DNA of 64,000 nt, from NCBI GenBank assembly GCA_934631005.1, contig CAKTXA010000001.1, positions 107,338 to 171,337 on the forward strand, in the 5' to 3' direction. A program made the position numbers and the translations under genes. The notes beneath the pieces are model-generated. The model did no database searches. It saw only the letters and a list, made by a program, of their open reading frames with translations, and had not been told where the DNA came from. Source of the DNA: an uncultured Oscillospiraceae bacterium (GTDB lineage: Bacteria; Bacillota; Clostridia; Oscillospirales; Oscillospiraceae). Shown here piece by piece: positions 32,973-41,924 of the stretch (positions are counted from its first letter, which is position 1; each line of letters opens with the position of its first letter).

Positions 32973-35039
32973 TTATTCCTCTTCCGCGTCTTTCTTGGCG
33001 TCCTCAATGATCTTGGCCTGGTTCATCTGCGGGACTTCCTCGTAGCGGACGAAGTTCAGCGTGTAGCTGCCGCGGCCCTGGGTCATGGCGCGCAGGTCGA
33101 TGGTGTAGCTGCTCATCTCGCCCACGGGCACTTCGGCCTCCACGATCTGATAGCCGGGGTTCTCGGGATCGGGGTTCATGCCCATCACACGGCCGCGGCG
33201 CTTGTTGAGGTCGCCGATGATGTCGCCCATGTTGGAATCGGGCACGAGCACCTTCAGTTCGCCGATCGGCTCGAGCAGGGTCGGGCCGGCGGTGGGCAGG
33301 CCTTCCTTATAGGCGATGCCCGCGGCGGTCTGGAACGCCATATCGGACGAATCGACCGGGTGATAGGAGCCGAAGTACAGCGTGGCCTTCAGGAACACGA
33401 CCGGGTAACCGGCGAGCACGCCCTTGCCGACGCAGTTGCGCAGGCCCTTTTCGACCGACGGAATGAAGTTCTTCGGCACGCAGCCGCCGACGGTCTCGTC
33501 GGCAAAGACCATCTCTTCGGACTCGGACTGCGGCTCAAAGCGGATGTAAACGTCACCGAACTGACCGTGGCCGCCGGACTGCTTCTTGTGACGGCCGTGG
33601 ATCTCGACCTTCTTCTTGATGGTCTCGCGGTAGGCGATCTTGGCAGGCTTCAGCACGGCCTCGACCTTGTACTTGCTCTGGAGCTTTGCCATCAGGACGG
33701 ACAGCTGCATATCGCCGGCGCCGGAGATGATGAGCTCCTTCGTCTCGGGATCGTTGCCATACTTGAAGGACGCGTCCTCCTCGTTCAGCTTCACGAGGCC
33801 GTTGGCGATCTTGTCTTCCGTGCCCTTGATCTTGGCGTAGACGGCCATCTTGTACATCGGCTCGTCATACTCCATGCCCTTGATGGAAACGGTCTTGCCC
33901 GCCATGCCCAGCGTGTCGCCGGTCTTGACGGAGGCGAGCTTCGTGAACACGCCGATGTCGCCGCAGCAGACCTTGGAGGTCTTGGTGTTTTCCTTGCCCT
34001 TTGGGAAGAACATATTGCCCAGCTTTTCGCTGTCACCGGTGCGGGCGTTGACAACGGTCATGGTGTCTTCCATATCGCCGGAGATGACCTTGAAGTAGGA
34101 GTTCTTGCCGTACTGGTCGGCCATGGTGTGGAACACGAACGCCATGGGGCTGCCGTTCGGGTCGAGCTTGAATTCGACCTCCTTGTCGTCCTCGATGGCG
34201 GTCATGGGCTTGCCCTCCAGCGGGTTGGGGGCGTACTTCACGAGGTTCTCGAGCAGATTCATCGTGCCAAGGCCGCTCACGGCGCAGCCGCAGAACACCG
34301 GCGTGACGCTGCGGTCACGGATACCGGCCTTGATGCCGGCGGCCAGCTCTTCGGCGGTGAAGGGCTCTTCCATGAAGAACTTCTCCATGAGCGCTTCGTC
34401 GGTCTCGGCGACCTGCTCGTTGAGCTCTGCCATGTACTCTTCGATCTTTTCCGCGGCGTCGGCGGGGAGCGCAATCTCCTTGCCGTTTGCGTCATACGCC
34501 TTCTTCGTGATCAGGTCGACCACGCCGACGGCCTGCTCGCCGTTCAGGATGGGGAACGTGAAGGGGATGACGGACGCGCCGAACATCTCACGCAGAGAGT
34601 CGAGGACGTTGAAGAAATTCGCGTGCTCCTCGTCGAGCTTGGACACATAGAACATGGCGGGCAGCTTGGCCTTGGCCAGGGACTTCCAGCCCTTTTCGGT
34701 GCCGACGCCGATGCCGCTCTTGGCGGTGACGCAGATGATGCCGGCGTCCGCCACGCGCAGCGACTGCACGATCTGACCGGCAAAGTCAAAATAGCCGGGG
34801 TTGTCGAGCACGTTGATCTTGCACTTGTTATATTCAACGGGGATGACCGCCGTGGAGATCGAATACTGTCTCTTCTTCTCCTCATCGTCAAAGTCGGAAA
34901 CCGTTGTGCCGTCCGCACGCTTGCCGAGGCGGGTGATCGCCTTGGTCATAAACAGCATGCTCTCACAGAGCGCAGACTTACCGTCGCCGCCGTGACCGAG
35001 CAGGCAGACGTTGCGAATGTCGTTGGCAGTATAGCCCAT
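32973..35039 (-). CDS. Elongation factor G-like GTPase (EF-G paralogue)
   Basis: 688 residues, with the start MGYTANDIRN set by AAAGGAG. The domain order is that of EF-G: G domain, domain II, then III-V. However, G1 reads LLGHGGDGKSAL instead of the GHIDAGKTT form of canonical EF-G. G3 is DNPGYFDF and G4 is VSKLDEEHANF rather than NKMD. Domain IV (KKKVEIHGRHKKQSGGHGQFGD) keeps the conserved GGHGQFGD, and domain V ends with VGEMSSYTIDLRAMTQGRGSY. Such paralogues occur widely in Clostridia next to a true fusA elsewhere. Possible roles include ribosome rescue, recycling or protection, none proven here. Confidence 0.88.
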   Translation of the reverse strand: MGYTANDIRNVCLLGHGGDGKSALCESMLFMTKAITRLGKRADGTTVSDFDDEEKKRQYSISTAVIPVEYNKCKINVLDNPGYFDFAGQIVQSLRVADAGIICVTAKSGIGVGTEKGWKSLAKAKLPAMFYVSKLDEEHANFFNVLDSLREMFGASVIPFTFPILNGEQAVGVVDLITKKAYDANGKEIALPADAAEKIEEYMAELNEQVAETDEALMEKFFMEEPFTAEELAAGIKAGIRDRSVTPVFCGCAVSGLGTMNLLENLVKYAPNPLEGKPMTAIEDDKEVEFKLDPNGSPMAFVFHTMADQYGKNSYFKVISGDMEDTMTVVNARTGDSEKLGNMFFPKGKENTKTSKVCCGDIGVFTKLASVKTGDTLGMAGKTVSIKGMEYDEPMYKMAVYAKIKGTEDKIANGLVKLNEEDASFKYGNDPETKELIISGAGDMQLSVLMAKLQSKYKVEAVLKPAKIAYRETIKKKVEIHGRHKKQSGGHGQFGDVYIRFEPQSESEEMVFADETVGGCVPKNFIPSVEKGLRNCVGKGVLAGYPVVFLKATLYFGSYHPVDSSDMAFQTAAGIAYKEGLPTAGPTLLEPIGELKVLVPDSNMGDIIGDLNKRRGRVMGMNPDPENPGYQIVEAEVPVGEMSSYTIDLRAMTQGRGSYTLNFVRYEEVPQMNQAKIIEDAKKDAEEE

Positions 35040-35127
35040 ATGTTTTACTCCTTTCTGACCGGCAGACAGCTCAGGCGCAGCGTCTGCCATTCGGCGTTTC
35101 AGTTTCACGCCGACTCTTAACTTTCAT

Positions 35128-35156
35128 ATTATAAACGAATCGGAGCAGGAATGCAA
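35128..35156 (-). promoter_or_regulatory. Promoter of the EF-G paralogue gene
   Basis: On the minus strand TTGCAT and TATAAT are separated by 17 bases, about 90 bases before the start codon. Confidence 0.65.
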
Positions 35157-35235
35157 ACATAATCTCGCAAAATGACGAGAAAATATTGCGTCCCTGCTCC
35201 GTGGTCTGTTGAAAAGCACAATTTTTCGCAAATAC

Positions 35236-37383
35236 TCACACACTGCGGCCCGCCATGGCGGTCAGCAGCAGCTGCGGGATCATCCACAGCACCATATAGA
35301 CCGCCAGATTCCAGCACGAAGCCGTGCCGACCGAGCCGATGAACGCCAGAAGAAACACCATCAAAAGCCCCAGAATGCCGCCCACCAGACTGATCGCAAG
35401 GCTGCCGAGCACCGTGCTGCGCAGGCTCCGGGCCGCCGTGACCGCCGAGACGAAGCTCAAAAAACTCCCCTGCGACAAAAGCGCGCCCTGCTTCGGCTCG
35501 CGCACCGCATCCGGCGACGACAGCCACGCCCGCTCCTCCACCGTGGGGAATTCCACCCGCTCGGGCGGGAGCTTGTAGCGGTAGCGCAGAAACTGCGGCG
35601 TGATCATAAAGTCGCGCGTGGCCAGCACGGGCGTCAGCCCCTTGGTGCGCACAGCCGCCGTGAGCGCGCTGCTCACCTTGGACGCCGGGGCATAATGCAG
35701 CGCGAACACCGCCGCGAGCTCCCCGTTGACCGACAGATACACCGCCTGCTTCACATTCACATCCGGCGGCATCTGCACGCGCATCAGGCGCATGAATGCA
35801 AGTGAGCCCATCAGCACCACGTCGCCGCGGATCTCCGCGCCGAGCCCGCCGCCCTCATATCGGCGGAACGTGTCCACTGTAAAGCGGCGGCCGTTCTGGC
35901 TCTGCAGGATCTCCTGAAACAGCGGCACCAGGCCGCTGCCCGCCGTCTCCACCACGGCGGTGGCGTAGCCCGCGATGTAGCCCACGCCACGGTCGGAGTA
36001 GATCTTCATGCCGTTGAGCGTGACGTTCGCCTGCGGGAACAGGTCGGCGTCCTCCACGACCAGGCCGCACTCACCGCTCAGGTCCCGTGCGCCGTGCCAG
36101 CCCGCCACCGCCGCGCCGCCGCGCTGCAGGCGCTTGGCCACCAGTGCAAACGGCCGCGAGAAGCTGATGAGCGCGCCCGTGGGGTACGCCGCCGTCAGCA
36201 GCGCCGCCCAGCACCACAGCGGGTTCTGCCGCCCGCGCAGCGAGCAAAGCGCCGCCAGCACCAGCGTCACCGCCGCCGCCAGCGGGGCGTATACGCGCAT
36301 CACGCGGCGCGCCGCGTCGGGCATCTCCAGCTGCCGCGCAAACTCGTCGCGCTGCGCACCGCCGCGGAAGATGCAGTCCTTGCCGTGCCACGCCTTTTCC
36401 TCGCGCACAACAGCCACCGGCTCCTGCATCGCGCAGACCGCGCGCGCCGAGCGGTGCTTGGCCTGCAAAAGCAGAAGCCGGCTCCACTGCGCAAGCAATA
36501 TCTGCACCGACACGATCGGGCACAGCGGGAGCCTGCCCTGCGCCAGCGCGAAAAATGCGTCCACCGCCGCCAGAAGCGTCAGCAGCACCAGTAAGCTCAA
36601 ATGGTCAAACCGCAGCCGCAGCGCCTGCAAAATGCCCTGCACGAACACATCGTAGGCCAGCAGCATCTGCCCCAGCATGATCGCCAGCATCGCCAGCGAA
36701 AACGGCACGCGGTAGCCCGACAGGTCGATCCCGCCGAGGCGAATGTTCGCCAGCAGCAGCAAGACTGCCGACGCAAGGCACAGCAAAAACGACCCGATCA
36801 GCCGCAGCCGCAGCGTCGAGCGCCGCCCATAGGCTGCCAGCGCGTCCTCGACCGTAGCATACACCGCGTCCGGCCGCTCCTGGCGGCGGAGCCTGCGGCT
36901 CGCCGCACGCTTCTGCCGTGCCTGCTCGCGCGCAAGGCGCTGCTCACGGCGGCGGCGCAGCTGCTCCTCCCGCCGGGCCTCGCGGCGCTCCGCGGCGCTC
37001 TGCGCGGCCGCTGCGTTTTCCGGCAGCGGCTCGCCCTCATAGCGCCAGACCTCCGGCTTCGGCGGCACGTCCTCGGCGCGGATGGGCGTAAAGCGCACCG
37101 TGTCCTGCGTCACCGACTGCGGTGCGGCAGGCTTTTCCGATGCATCAGGCGCTTCCGCCGCGGCTTCGTCCGGCTGCGGCTCCTCCGCGGGCGCGGCGGC
37201 CTGCGGCGCTTCACCCGCCTGCGCCGTCTCGGCGGGCGGCTCGTCCGCCTGCGGCTCGCGCTTGCTCCAGCCGCCGAATTCGTCCAGAATATCCTCCAGC
37301 GAGAAGCTCTCCGTCTCCTCCTGCGCAGCATCCGGAGCGTTATGCAGTTGTTCGTCTCTCAGATCCTGCGGTTCTTCTTTCAT
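35236..37383 (-). CDS. Degenerate P-type ATPase-like membrane protein
   Basis: 715 residues. An acidic, Ala/Pro/Glu-rich N-terminus (about 1-130) is followed by a basic Arg-rich stretch and several transmembrane helices. The centre follows P-type ATPases. There is an actuator-like block with VAVVREEKAWHGKDC, then helices with AYPTGALISFSRPFALVAKR. The phosphorylation site should come next, but reads ECGLVVEDADLFPQANVTLN. The DKTGT motif, including the phosphorylated Asp in that context, is absent. A P/N-like region and C-terminal helices follow. It is probably not an ion pump and may be a sensor or scaffold. Its 5' end lies next to an F1 repeat. Confidence 0.6.
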   Translation of the reverse strand: MKEEPQDLRDEQLHNAPDAAQEETESFSLEDILDEFGGWSKREPQADEPPAETAQAGEAPQAAAPAEEPQPDEAAAEAPDASEKPAAPQSVTQDTVRFTPIRAEDVPPKPEVWRYEGEPLPENAAAAQSAAERREARREEQLRRRREQRLAREQARQKRAASRRLRRQERPDAVYATVEDALAAYGRRSTLRLRLIGSFLLCLASAVLLLLANIRLGGIDLSGYRVPFSLAMLAIMLGQMLLAYDVFVQGILQALRLRFDHLSLLVLLTLLAAVDAFFALAQGRLPLCPIVSVQILLAQWSRLLLLQAKHRSARAVCAMQEPVAVVREEKAWHGKDCIFRGGAQRDEFARQLEMPDAARRVMRVYAPLAAAVTLVLAALCSLRGRQNPLWCWAALLTAAYPTGALISFSRPFALVAKRLQRGGAAVAGWHGARDLSGECGLVVEDADLFPQANVTLNGMKIYSDRGVGYIAGYATAVVETAGSGLVPLFQEILQSQNGRRFTVDTFRRYEGGGLGAEIRGDVVLMGSLAFMRLMRVQMPPDVNVKQAVYLSVNGELAAVFALHYAPASKVSSALTAAVRTKGLTPVLATRDFMITPQFLRYRYKLPPERVEFPTVEERAWLSSPDAVREPKQGALLSQGSFLSFVSAVTAARSLRSTVLGSLAISLVGGILGLLMVFLLAFIGSVGTASCWNLAVYMVLWMIPQLLLTAMAGRSV

Positions 37384-37427
37384 GTCCTCACCAAAAAATA
37401 TTATGCCGTGCCTGCAACGTCAGGCAA

Positions 37428-37646
37428 TAAAAACCTCGTAGAGTTTTGCGCCCGCAGGCGCAAAAATGATTCTGATCATTTTCTGCGGCGGCGTGTACGT
37501 CGCAGAAAATACTACTCACGGAGCGGAGTGTAGAATTTTTGTGCTTGCACAAAAATTATGCGCGCAGCGCAGTGCAAACCCTTTCAAACGAAAACCCAGC
37601 GAAGCGGTTTTCGTTTGAGAGCGTTTCAAAATCCTTTTTGAAACGC
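37428..37646 (+). repeat. F1 repeat copy 2
   Basis: It starts AAAACCTCGTAGAGTTTTG, then TTTTGCGCC/GGCGCAAAA, TTTTCTGCGGCG/CGTCGCAGAAAA, AATTTTTGTGC/GCACAAAAATT, CAAACGAAAACC/GGTTTTCGTTTG and GCGTTTCAAAA/TTTTTGAAACGC. The last stem ends at 37646, immediately against the rlmB stop codon (37647-37649). Confidence 0.8.
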
Positions 37647-38462
37647 TCAGGCCATTCTCTGCCGCACTGCCTCGTAAAGTAAGATCGCGGCGGCGGCTGA
37701 AGCGTTCAGGGATGAAATGCTGCCCATCATGGGAATACTGACCTTAAAATCGCACCGCTCCGCGACGAGGCGGCTCATGCCGCTGCCCTCGTTGCCGATG
37801 ACGATGGCCGCCGCGTTTTTGAGGTCGGCCCTGTAAAGCGCCGTATCGCCGTCTGCCGCCGTGCCGAATACCCACACGCCGCGGCTTTTCAGTTCGTCGA
37901 TCGCCGCTGTGAGGTTCGCCACGCGCGCCACCGGCATATACTCCAGCGCGCCTGCCGAGGTCTTGCCCACCACCGCCGTCAGGCCCACGCTGCGGCGCTT
38001 GGGGATGATGACGCCGTGCGCCCCGGCGCACTCGGCCGTGCGGATGATCGCGCCGAGATTGTGCGGATCGGACAGCTCATCGCACAAAACGATGAGCGGC
38101 GGGCGGCCCGACGCTTCCGCGCGGGCAAAAATATCGTCGATCGTGGCATAATCATGCGCCGCCACCTGGGCGATCACGCCCTGATGCGCGCCCGTGGCTG
38201 ACATCTGATCGAGCTTGCGCCGGTCGGTCTCCACGACCACGGCACCCGCCTGCTTGGCCAGCGCCGCCAGACGCGCCAGCGCCCGGTCAGTGCTGCCCTC
38301 GGCGATGAACACCTTGTCCACCGTCCGCCCGCTTGAAAGCGCCTCGTTGAGGGCGTTGCGCCCCTCCAGAATATTCTCCGCGCCGTCCTCCTGCTGCATA
38401 CGCGGCGCGCGGCGGCGGTCATCGGGGCGTCTGCGCGCGTCGGTGCGTTTTCTCTCAGCCAT
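37647..38462 (-). CDS. rlmB: TrmH-family 23S rRNA (guanosine-2'-O)-methyltransferase
   Basis: 271 residues with the start at MAERKR (38462). An L30e-like substrate-binding domain (ENILEGRNALNEALSSGRTVDKV) leads to the SpoU methyltransferase domain. That domain has motif 1 LCDELSDPHNLGAIIRTAECAGAHG, motif 2 IVIGNEGSGMSRLVAERC and motif 3 IPMMGSISSLNASAAAAILLYE, which form the AdoMet-binding trefoil knot. RlmB methylates G2251 of 23S rRNA (E. coli numbering); the exact site in this organism is inferred. The stop codon abuts the tail of an F1 repeat. Confidence 0.88.
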   Translation of the reverse strand: MAERKRTDARRRPDDRRRAPRMQQEDGAENILEGRNALNEALSSGRTVDKVFIAEGSTDRALARLAALAKQAGAVVVETDRRKLDQMSATGAHQGVIAQVAAHDYATIDDIFARAEASGRPPLIVLCDELSDPHNLGAIIRTAECAGAHGVIIPKRRSVGLTAVVGKTSAGALEYMPVARVANLTAAIDELKSRGVWVFGTAADGDTALYRADLKNAAAIVIGNEGSGMSRLVAERCDFKVSIPMMGSISSLNASAAAAILLYEAVRQRMA

Positions 38463-38563
38463 GCTTTGTATCTCTCCGCTTTCTCCGCGCCAATGGGCGC
38501 AGTAGTCCATGATCTACCCGCCATTATAGCAGACCCTGCCGAAGGAAACAACCCAGAGTACTG

Positions 38564-38787
38564 AAAAAGCCTCGCAGAGTTTTGTGCCCGCAGGCACAAA
38601 ATAAGGTTCCATTCATTTTTGACGGCGGCGTGTACGTCGGCAAAAATACTTTACGCTCTGCGAGTGTGGAAATTTTGCGCCCCGCGCAAAATTTATGCGC
38701 GCGGCAGAGTGCAAGCCTGTTCAAACGGAAACCCAGCGAAGCGGTTTTCGTTTGAGCGCATTTCAAAAACCTGTTTTTGAAATGCGC
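38564..38787 (+). repeat. F1 repeat copy 3
   Basis: It starts AAAAAGCCTCGCAGAGTTTTG. Its stems are TTTTGTGCC/GGCACAAAA, TTTTTGACGGCG/CGTCGGCAAAAA, AAATTTTGCGC/GCGCAAAATTT, CAAACGGAAACC/GGTTTTCGTTTG, and GCGCATTTCAAAAAC/GTTTTTGAAATGCGC. An outer stem GCTCTGC ... GCAGAGTGC encloses the third hairpin. It lies between divergent rlmB and ftsH (gap 38463-38903). Confidence 0.8.
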
Positions 38788-38831
38788 AGCTAAATTCACA
38801 GAAAATTTACCGCGCGGATCGTCCCCTGTTC

Positions 38832-38860
38832 TTGTAAACGGATGGCAGATGTGGTAAAAT
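38832..38860 (+). promoter_or_regulatory. Promoter of ftsH
   Basis: TTGTAA and TAAAAT are 17 bases apart, 44 bases before the GTG start of ftsH. Confidence 0.65.
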
Positions 38861-38903
38861 CGCGGCATATCCAAGATACCTCTCCGGAAAGAAGGTGCTT
38901 TTC

Positions 38904-40856
38904 GTGAGCAACTCCCCCAAGAACCAAAATAACAACAACCGCGGCGATCCGAACGGCGGCGCGAATTCCAGCCGCCGGGTCCTGTTTCTGGTCATCGCCG
39001 CGCTGATCGGCACGCTGCTCATCAATACACTCTACACCACCATCTCCAAGTCCTATCTGGTGGAGATCAGCTATGATGAGTTCCTCACCCTGCTGGATGA
39101 GGACAAGGTCTCCGCCGTCGAATTTATGACCGACGACCGGCTGGAGATCCTCACCAGGGACGAAGCGCAGAAGGCCAAGGGCCAGCAGCGCGTCTACTAT
39201 ACGGGCCTTATCCCGAATATGGACACCGCCGAGCTCGTCTCACAGCTCACGGCGCGAAACGTCACATTTAACCGTGAGATCGTAGAGCAGGCCAGCCCCA
39301 TCGTCTCGTTCATCCTCACGTGGGTGCTGCCGGTGGCGTTCATGTATCTGCTGTTCAGCCTGCTCATGCGCAGCATGTCCAAGCGGATGGGCGGCATGGG
39401 CGGCCTTGGCGGCATCGGCGAAAACAAGGCCAAGGTGTATATGGAGCGGCAGACCGGCGTGACGTTTGCCGACGTCGCCGGGCAGGACGAAGCGAAGGAA
39501 TCCCTTGTGGAGATCATTGACTTCCTGCACAACCCACAGAAATACACCGCCATCGGCGCGAAGCTCCCCAAGGGCGCGCTGCTCGTCGGCTCGCCCGGCA
39601 CGGGCAAAACGCTGCTGGCCAAGGCCGTCGCGGGCGAAGCGAACGTGCCGTTCTTCTCCATCTCCGGCTCCGATTTCGTGGAGATGTTCGTCGGCGTGGG
39701 CGCGAGCCGTGTCAGAAGCCTGTTCCAGGAGGCAAACAAGGTCGCGCCGGCCATCATCTTCATCGACGAGATCGACGCCATCGGCCGCACGCGTGACAGT
39801 AAGTTCGGCGGCAACGACGAGCGCGAGCAGACGCTCAACCAGCTGCTGGCCGAGATCGACGGCTTTGACTCCAGCAAGGGCGTTGTGATCCTCGCGGCGA
39901 CGAACCGCCCCGAGATCCTGGATAAGGCGCTTTTGCGCGCGGGCCGCTTTGACCGCCGCATCATCGTCGACCGCCCGAACCTGCAGGGGCGCTATCAGAC
40001 GCTCCGCGTGCACACGAAAAACATCAAGCTTGCCGAGGATGTAGACCTGCACAAGATCGCGCAGGCGACCGCCGGCGCGGTCGGCGCGGACCTTGCGAAC
40101 CTTGTGAACGAAGCGGCGCTGCGCGCCGTGCGGCAGGGCCGCAAGGCGGTCAACCAGCAGGATCTGCTCGTCTCGTTCGAAACAGTCATCGCCGGTACCG
40201 AGAAAAAGGGCACCGTCCTCACCGACACCGAAAAGCGCATCGTGTCCTACCACGAGGTCGGCCACGCGCTCGTGGCGGCGCTGCAGAAGCACACGCAGCC
40301 CGTGTCCAAGATCACCATTGTCCCGCACACCTCCGGCGCGCTGGGCTACACCATGCAGATGCCCGAGGAGGAAAAATTCCTCAGCTCCCGCGAGGAGCTG
40401 CTGGTCGAGCTGCAGACGCTGCTCGGCGGCCGTGCGGCGGAGCAGCTCGTGTTCGGCATCCAGACCACCGGCGCATCCAACGACATCGAGCGCGCCACGG
40501 AGCTGGCTCGCAAGATGGTCACGCAGTACGGCATGAGCGAAAAGTTTGGCCTGATGGCCCTGTCCACCGTCTCGAACCCGTATCTGGACGGCAGCACCAT
40601 GATGAACTGCGCCGACTCCACCGCCTCCGCGGCGGATGCCGAGATTCAGTCGCTGCTGGCGCAGTGCTATCAGAAATCGAAGGACATTCTGCGCGAGCAC
40701 CGCTCGCTGCTCGATGAGATCGCGCTGTTCCTCCTGCAGAAGGAAACCATCACCGGCGACGAGCTGATGGCCTACGTGAACGCCGACGCCAAGCGCCTGA
40801 CCGGCGAGGCCGAGACAGACGCCGAGTCCGCCGACGCGGAGGACGGCCATGAATGA
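38904..40856 (+). CDS. ftsH: ATP-dependent zinc metalloprotease FtsH
   Basis: 650 residues; GTG start eight bases after AAGAAGG. Two transmembrane helices ([19 protein letters not shown] and [18 protein letters not shown]) flank an extracytoplasmic loop. The AAA domain has Walker [14 protein letters not shown], Walker [12 protein letters not shown] and the second region of homology [18 protein letters not shown]. The protease site is [12 protein letters not shown], with HEVGH in place of the usual HEAGH but the HExxH pattern intact. FtsH hexamers extract and degrade membrane and regulatory proteins. The gene overlaps mscS by eight bases, so both are on one transcript. Confidence 0.96.
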   Translation: MSNSPKNQNNNNRGDPNGGANSSRRVLFLVIAALIGTLLINTLYTTISKSYLVEISYDEFLTLLDEDKVSAVEFMTDDRLEILTRDEAQKAKGQQRVYYTGLIPNMDTAELVSQLTARNVTFNREIVEQASPIVSFILTWVLPVAFMYLLFSLLMRSMSKRMGGMGGLGGIGENKAKVYMERQTGVTFADVAGQDEAKESLVEIIDFLHNPQKYTAIGAKLPKGALLVGSPGTGKTLLAKAVAGEANVPFFSISGSDFVEMFVGVGASRVRSLFQEANKVAPAIIFIDEIDAIGRTRDSKFGGNDEREQTLNQLLAEIDGFDSSKGVVILAATNRPEILDKALLRAGRFDRRIIVDRPNLQGRYQTLRVHTKNIKLAEDVDLHKIAQATAGAVGADLANLVNEAALRAVRQGRKAVNQQDLLVSFETVIAGTEKKGTVLTDTEKRIVSYHEVGHALVAALQKHTQPVSKITIVPHTSGALGYTMQMPEEEKFLSSREELLVELQTLLGGRAAEQLVFGIQTTGASNDIERATELARKMVTQYGMSEKFGLMALSTVSNPYLDGSTMMNCADSTASAADAEIQSLLAQCYQKSKDILREHRSLLDEIALFLLQKETITGDELMAYVNADAKRLTGEAETDAESADAEDGHE

Positions 40857-41715
40857 CGCCCTGTCCGACGTTCTCGGCGATCAGGCGGTGCAGTCCGCCG
40901 CCGAGGCGCAGTCGAGTCTGACGAAATTTATAAACTCCCTCTCGCTCACGCGCATTTTAACGGCGGTCGTGCTGCTGCTCGTCTGCGCGGCGCTCATCCG
41001 CCTGGTGCAGAGCGCGGCAAAGCGCCTGCTCGCCCGCTCGCATATCGAAACGCGGCTGCATAAGCTCATCCTCGCCGTCACGCGCGGCGTGATGATCTTC
41101 ATCGCCGTGATGCTGCTGGCGGGCACGCTGGGCGTGGACACGTCCTCGCTGCTGGCGATCCTGAGCGTCGCCGGTCTTGCCATTTCGCTCTCCGTGCAGG
41201 ATCTTCTGGCGAACATCGCGGCGGCTGTGCTGCTGCTGACCAGCAAGCCGTTTCGCGTGGGCGACTATGTGGAGATCGACGGCCGCGGCGGCACGGTGGA
41301 GCTGATCGGCCTGTTCCATACGCGGCTTCTGTGCTACGACGGGCAGGTCTTATACCTGCCGAACAGCAAGGTCACCGCCTCGCGCGTCTGCAACTGCACC
41401 GGAAACGGCAGGCGCCGCGTGGATCTGATCGTCACCGCGAGCTATGACGCAGACCCGCAGGCCGTCTGCGCCGCGCTGCGGCGGGCGGCAGAGGTAGCAG
41501 ACGTGCTGCCCGGCGAGCCGGTGTACGCCCGCGTGGAGGAATACCGCGACAGCGCCGTTGCCTACGCGCTGCGCGTGTGGACGACGGCGGCGCATTACTA
41601 TGACGTCCGCGCCGACCTGCTCGACGCCGTCTGGCGCGAATTCAAGGCCGCGGGCGTGGAGATGACCTACCCCCATCTCGTGGTCCATACCCCGCCGGAG
41701 ACGGCGCAGAAATAA
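40849..41715 (+). CDS. mscS: MscS-family small-conductance mechanosensitive channel
   Basis: 288 residues. There are three N-terminal hydrophobic helices, the last being the pore-lining one (SLLAILSVAGLAISLSVQDL). The beta domain follows with RVGDYVEIDGRGGTVELIGLFHTRL and PNSKV, then the alpha/beta vestibule ending in MTYPHLVVHTPPE. It opens under membrane tension during hypo-osmotic shock. The start codon lies within the end of ftsH. Confidence 0.92.
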   Translation: MNDALSDVLGDQAVQSAAEAQSSLTKFINSLSLTRILTAVVLLLVCAALIRLVQSAAKRLLARSHIETRLHKLILAVTRGVMIFIAVMLLAGTLGVDTSSLLAILSVAGLAISLSVQDLLANIAAAVLLLTSKPFRVGDYVEIDGRGGTVELIGLFHTRLLCYDGQVLYLPNSKVTASRVCNCTGNGRRRVDLIVTASYDADPQAVCAALRRAAEVADVLPGEPVYARVEEYRDSAVAYALRVWTTAAHYYDVRADLLDAVWREFKAAGVEMTYPHLVVHTPPETAQK

Positions 41716-41725
41716 CGCACCCATC

Positions 41726-41767
41726 CTGCCGGAAGCGCCTGTCGTTTCCGGCAGATTTTTCTTTTTT
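41726..41767 (+). terminator. Terminator after mscS
   Basis: CTGCCGGAA and TTCCGGCAG pair, followed by ATTTTTCTTTTTT. Confidence 0.85.
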
Positions 41768-41807
41768 GGAAAAGCGCCCGGCCGGCGCGGAACGTGCCGA
41801 ATCACGG

Positions 41808-41836
41808 TTGACTTTCCAGCCCCGTGCTGATACAAT
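41808..41836 (+). promoter_or_regulatory. Promoter of the cooS-cooC-acsB operon
   Basis: TTGACT and TACAAT are 17 bases apart, with about 90 bases of leader before cooS. Confidence 0.75.
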
Positions 41837-41924
41837 GAGTGTAAACTGTCTATCCCCGCGCGGGGGTTTGCCACGGCAGGCTCCCGTCCACCCGAACGAA
41901 CTAATTTAGGAGGAAAGATCACTG

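Noticed and set aside
32604..35120. An 838-codon plus-strand frame opposite the EF-G paralogue
   Set aside because: It starts inside an F2 repeat and is a GC-driven shadow of a well-supported gene.
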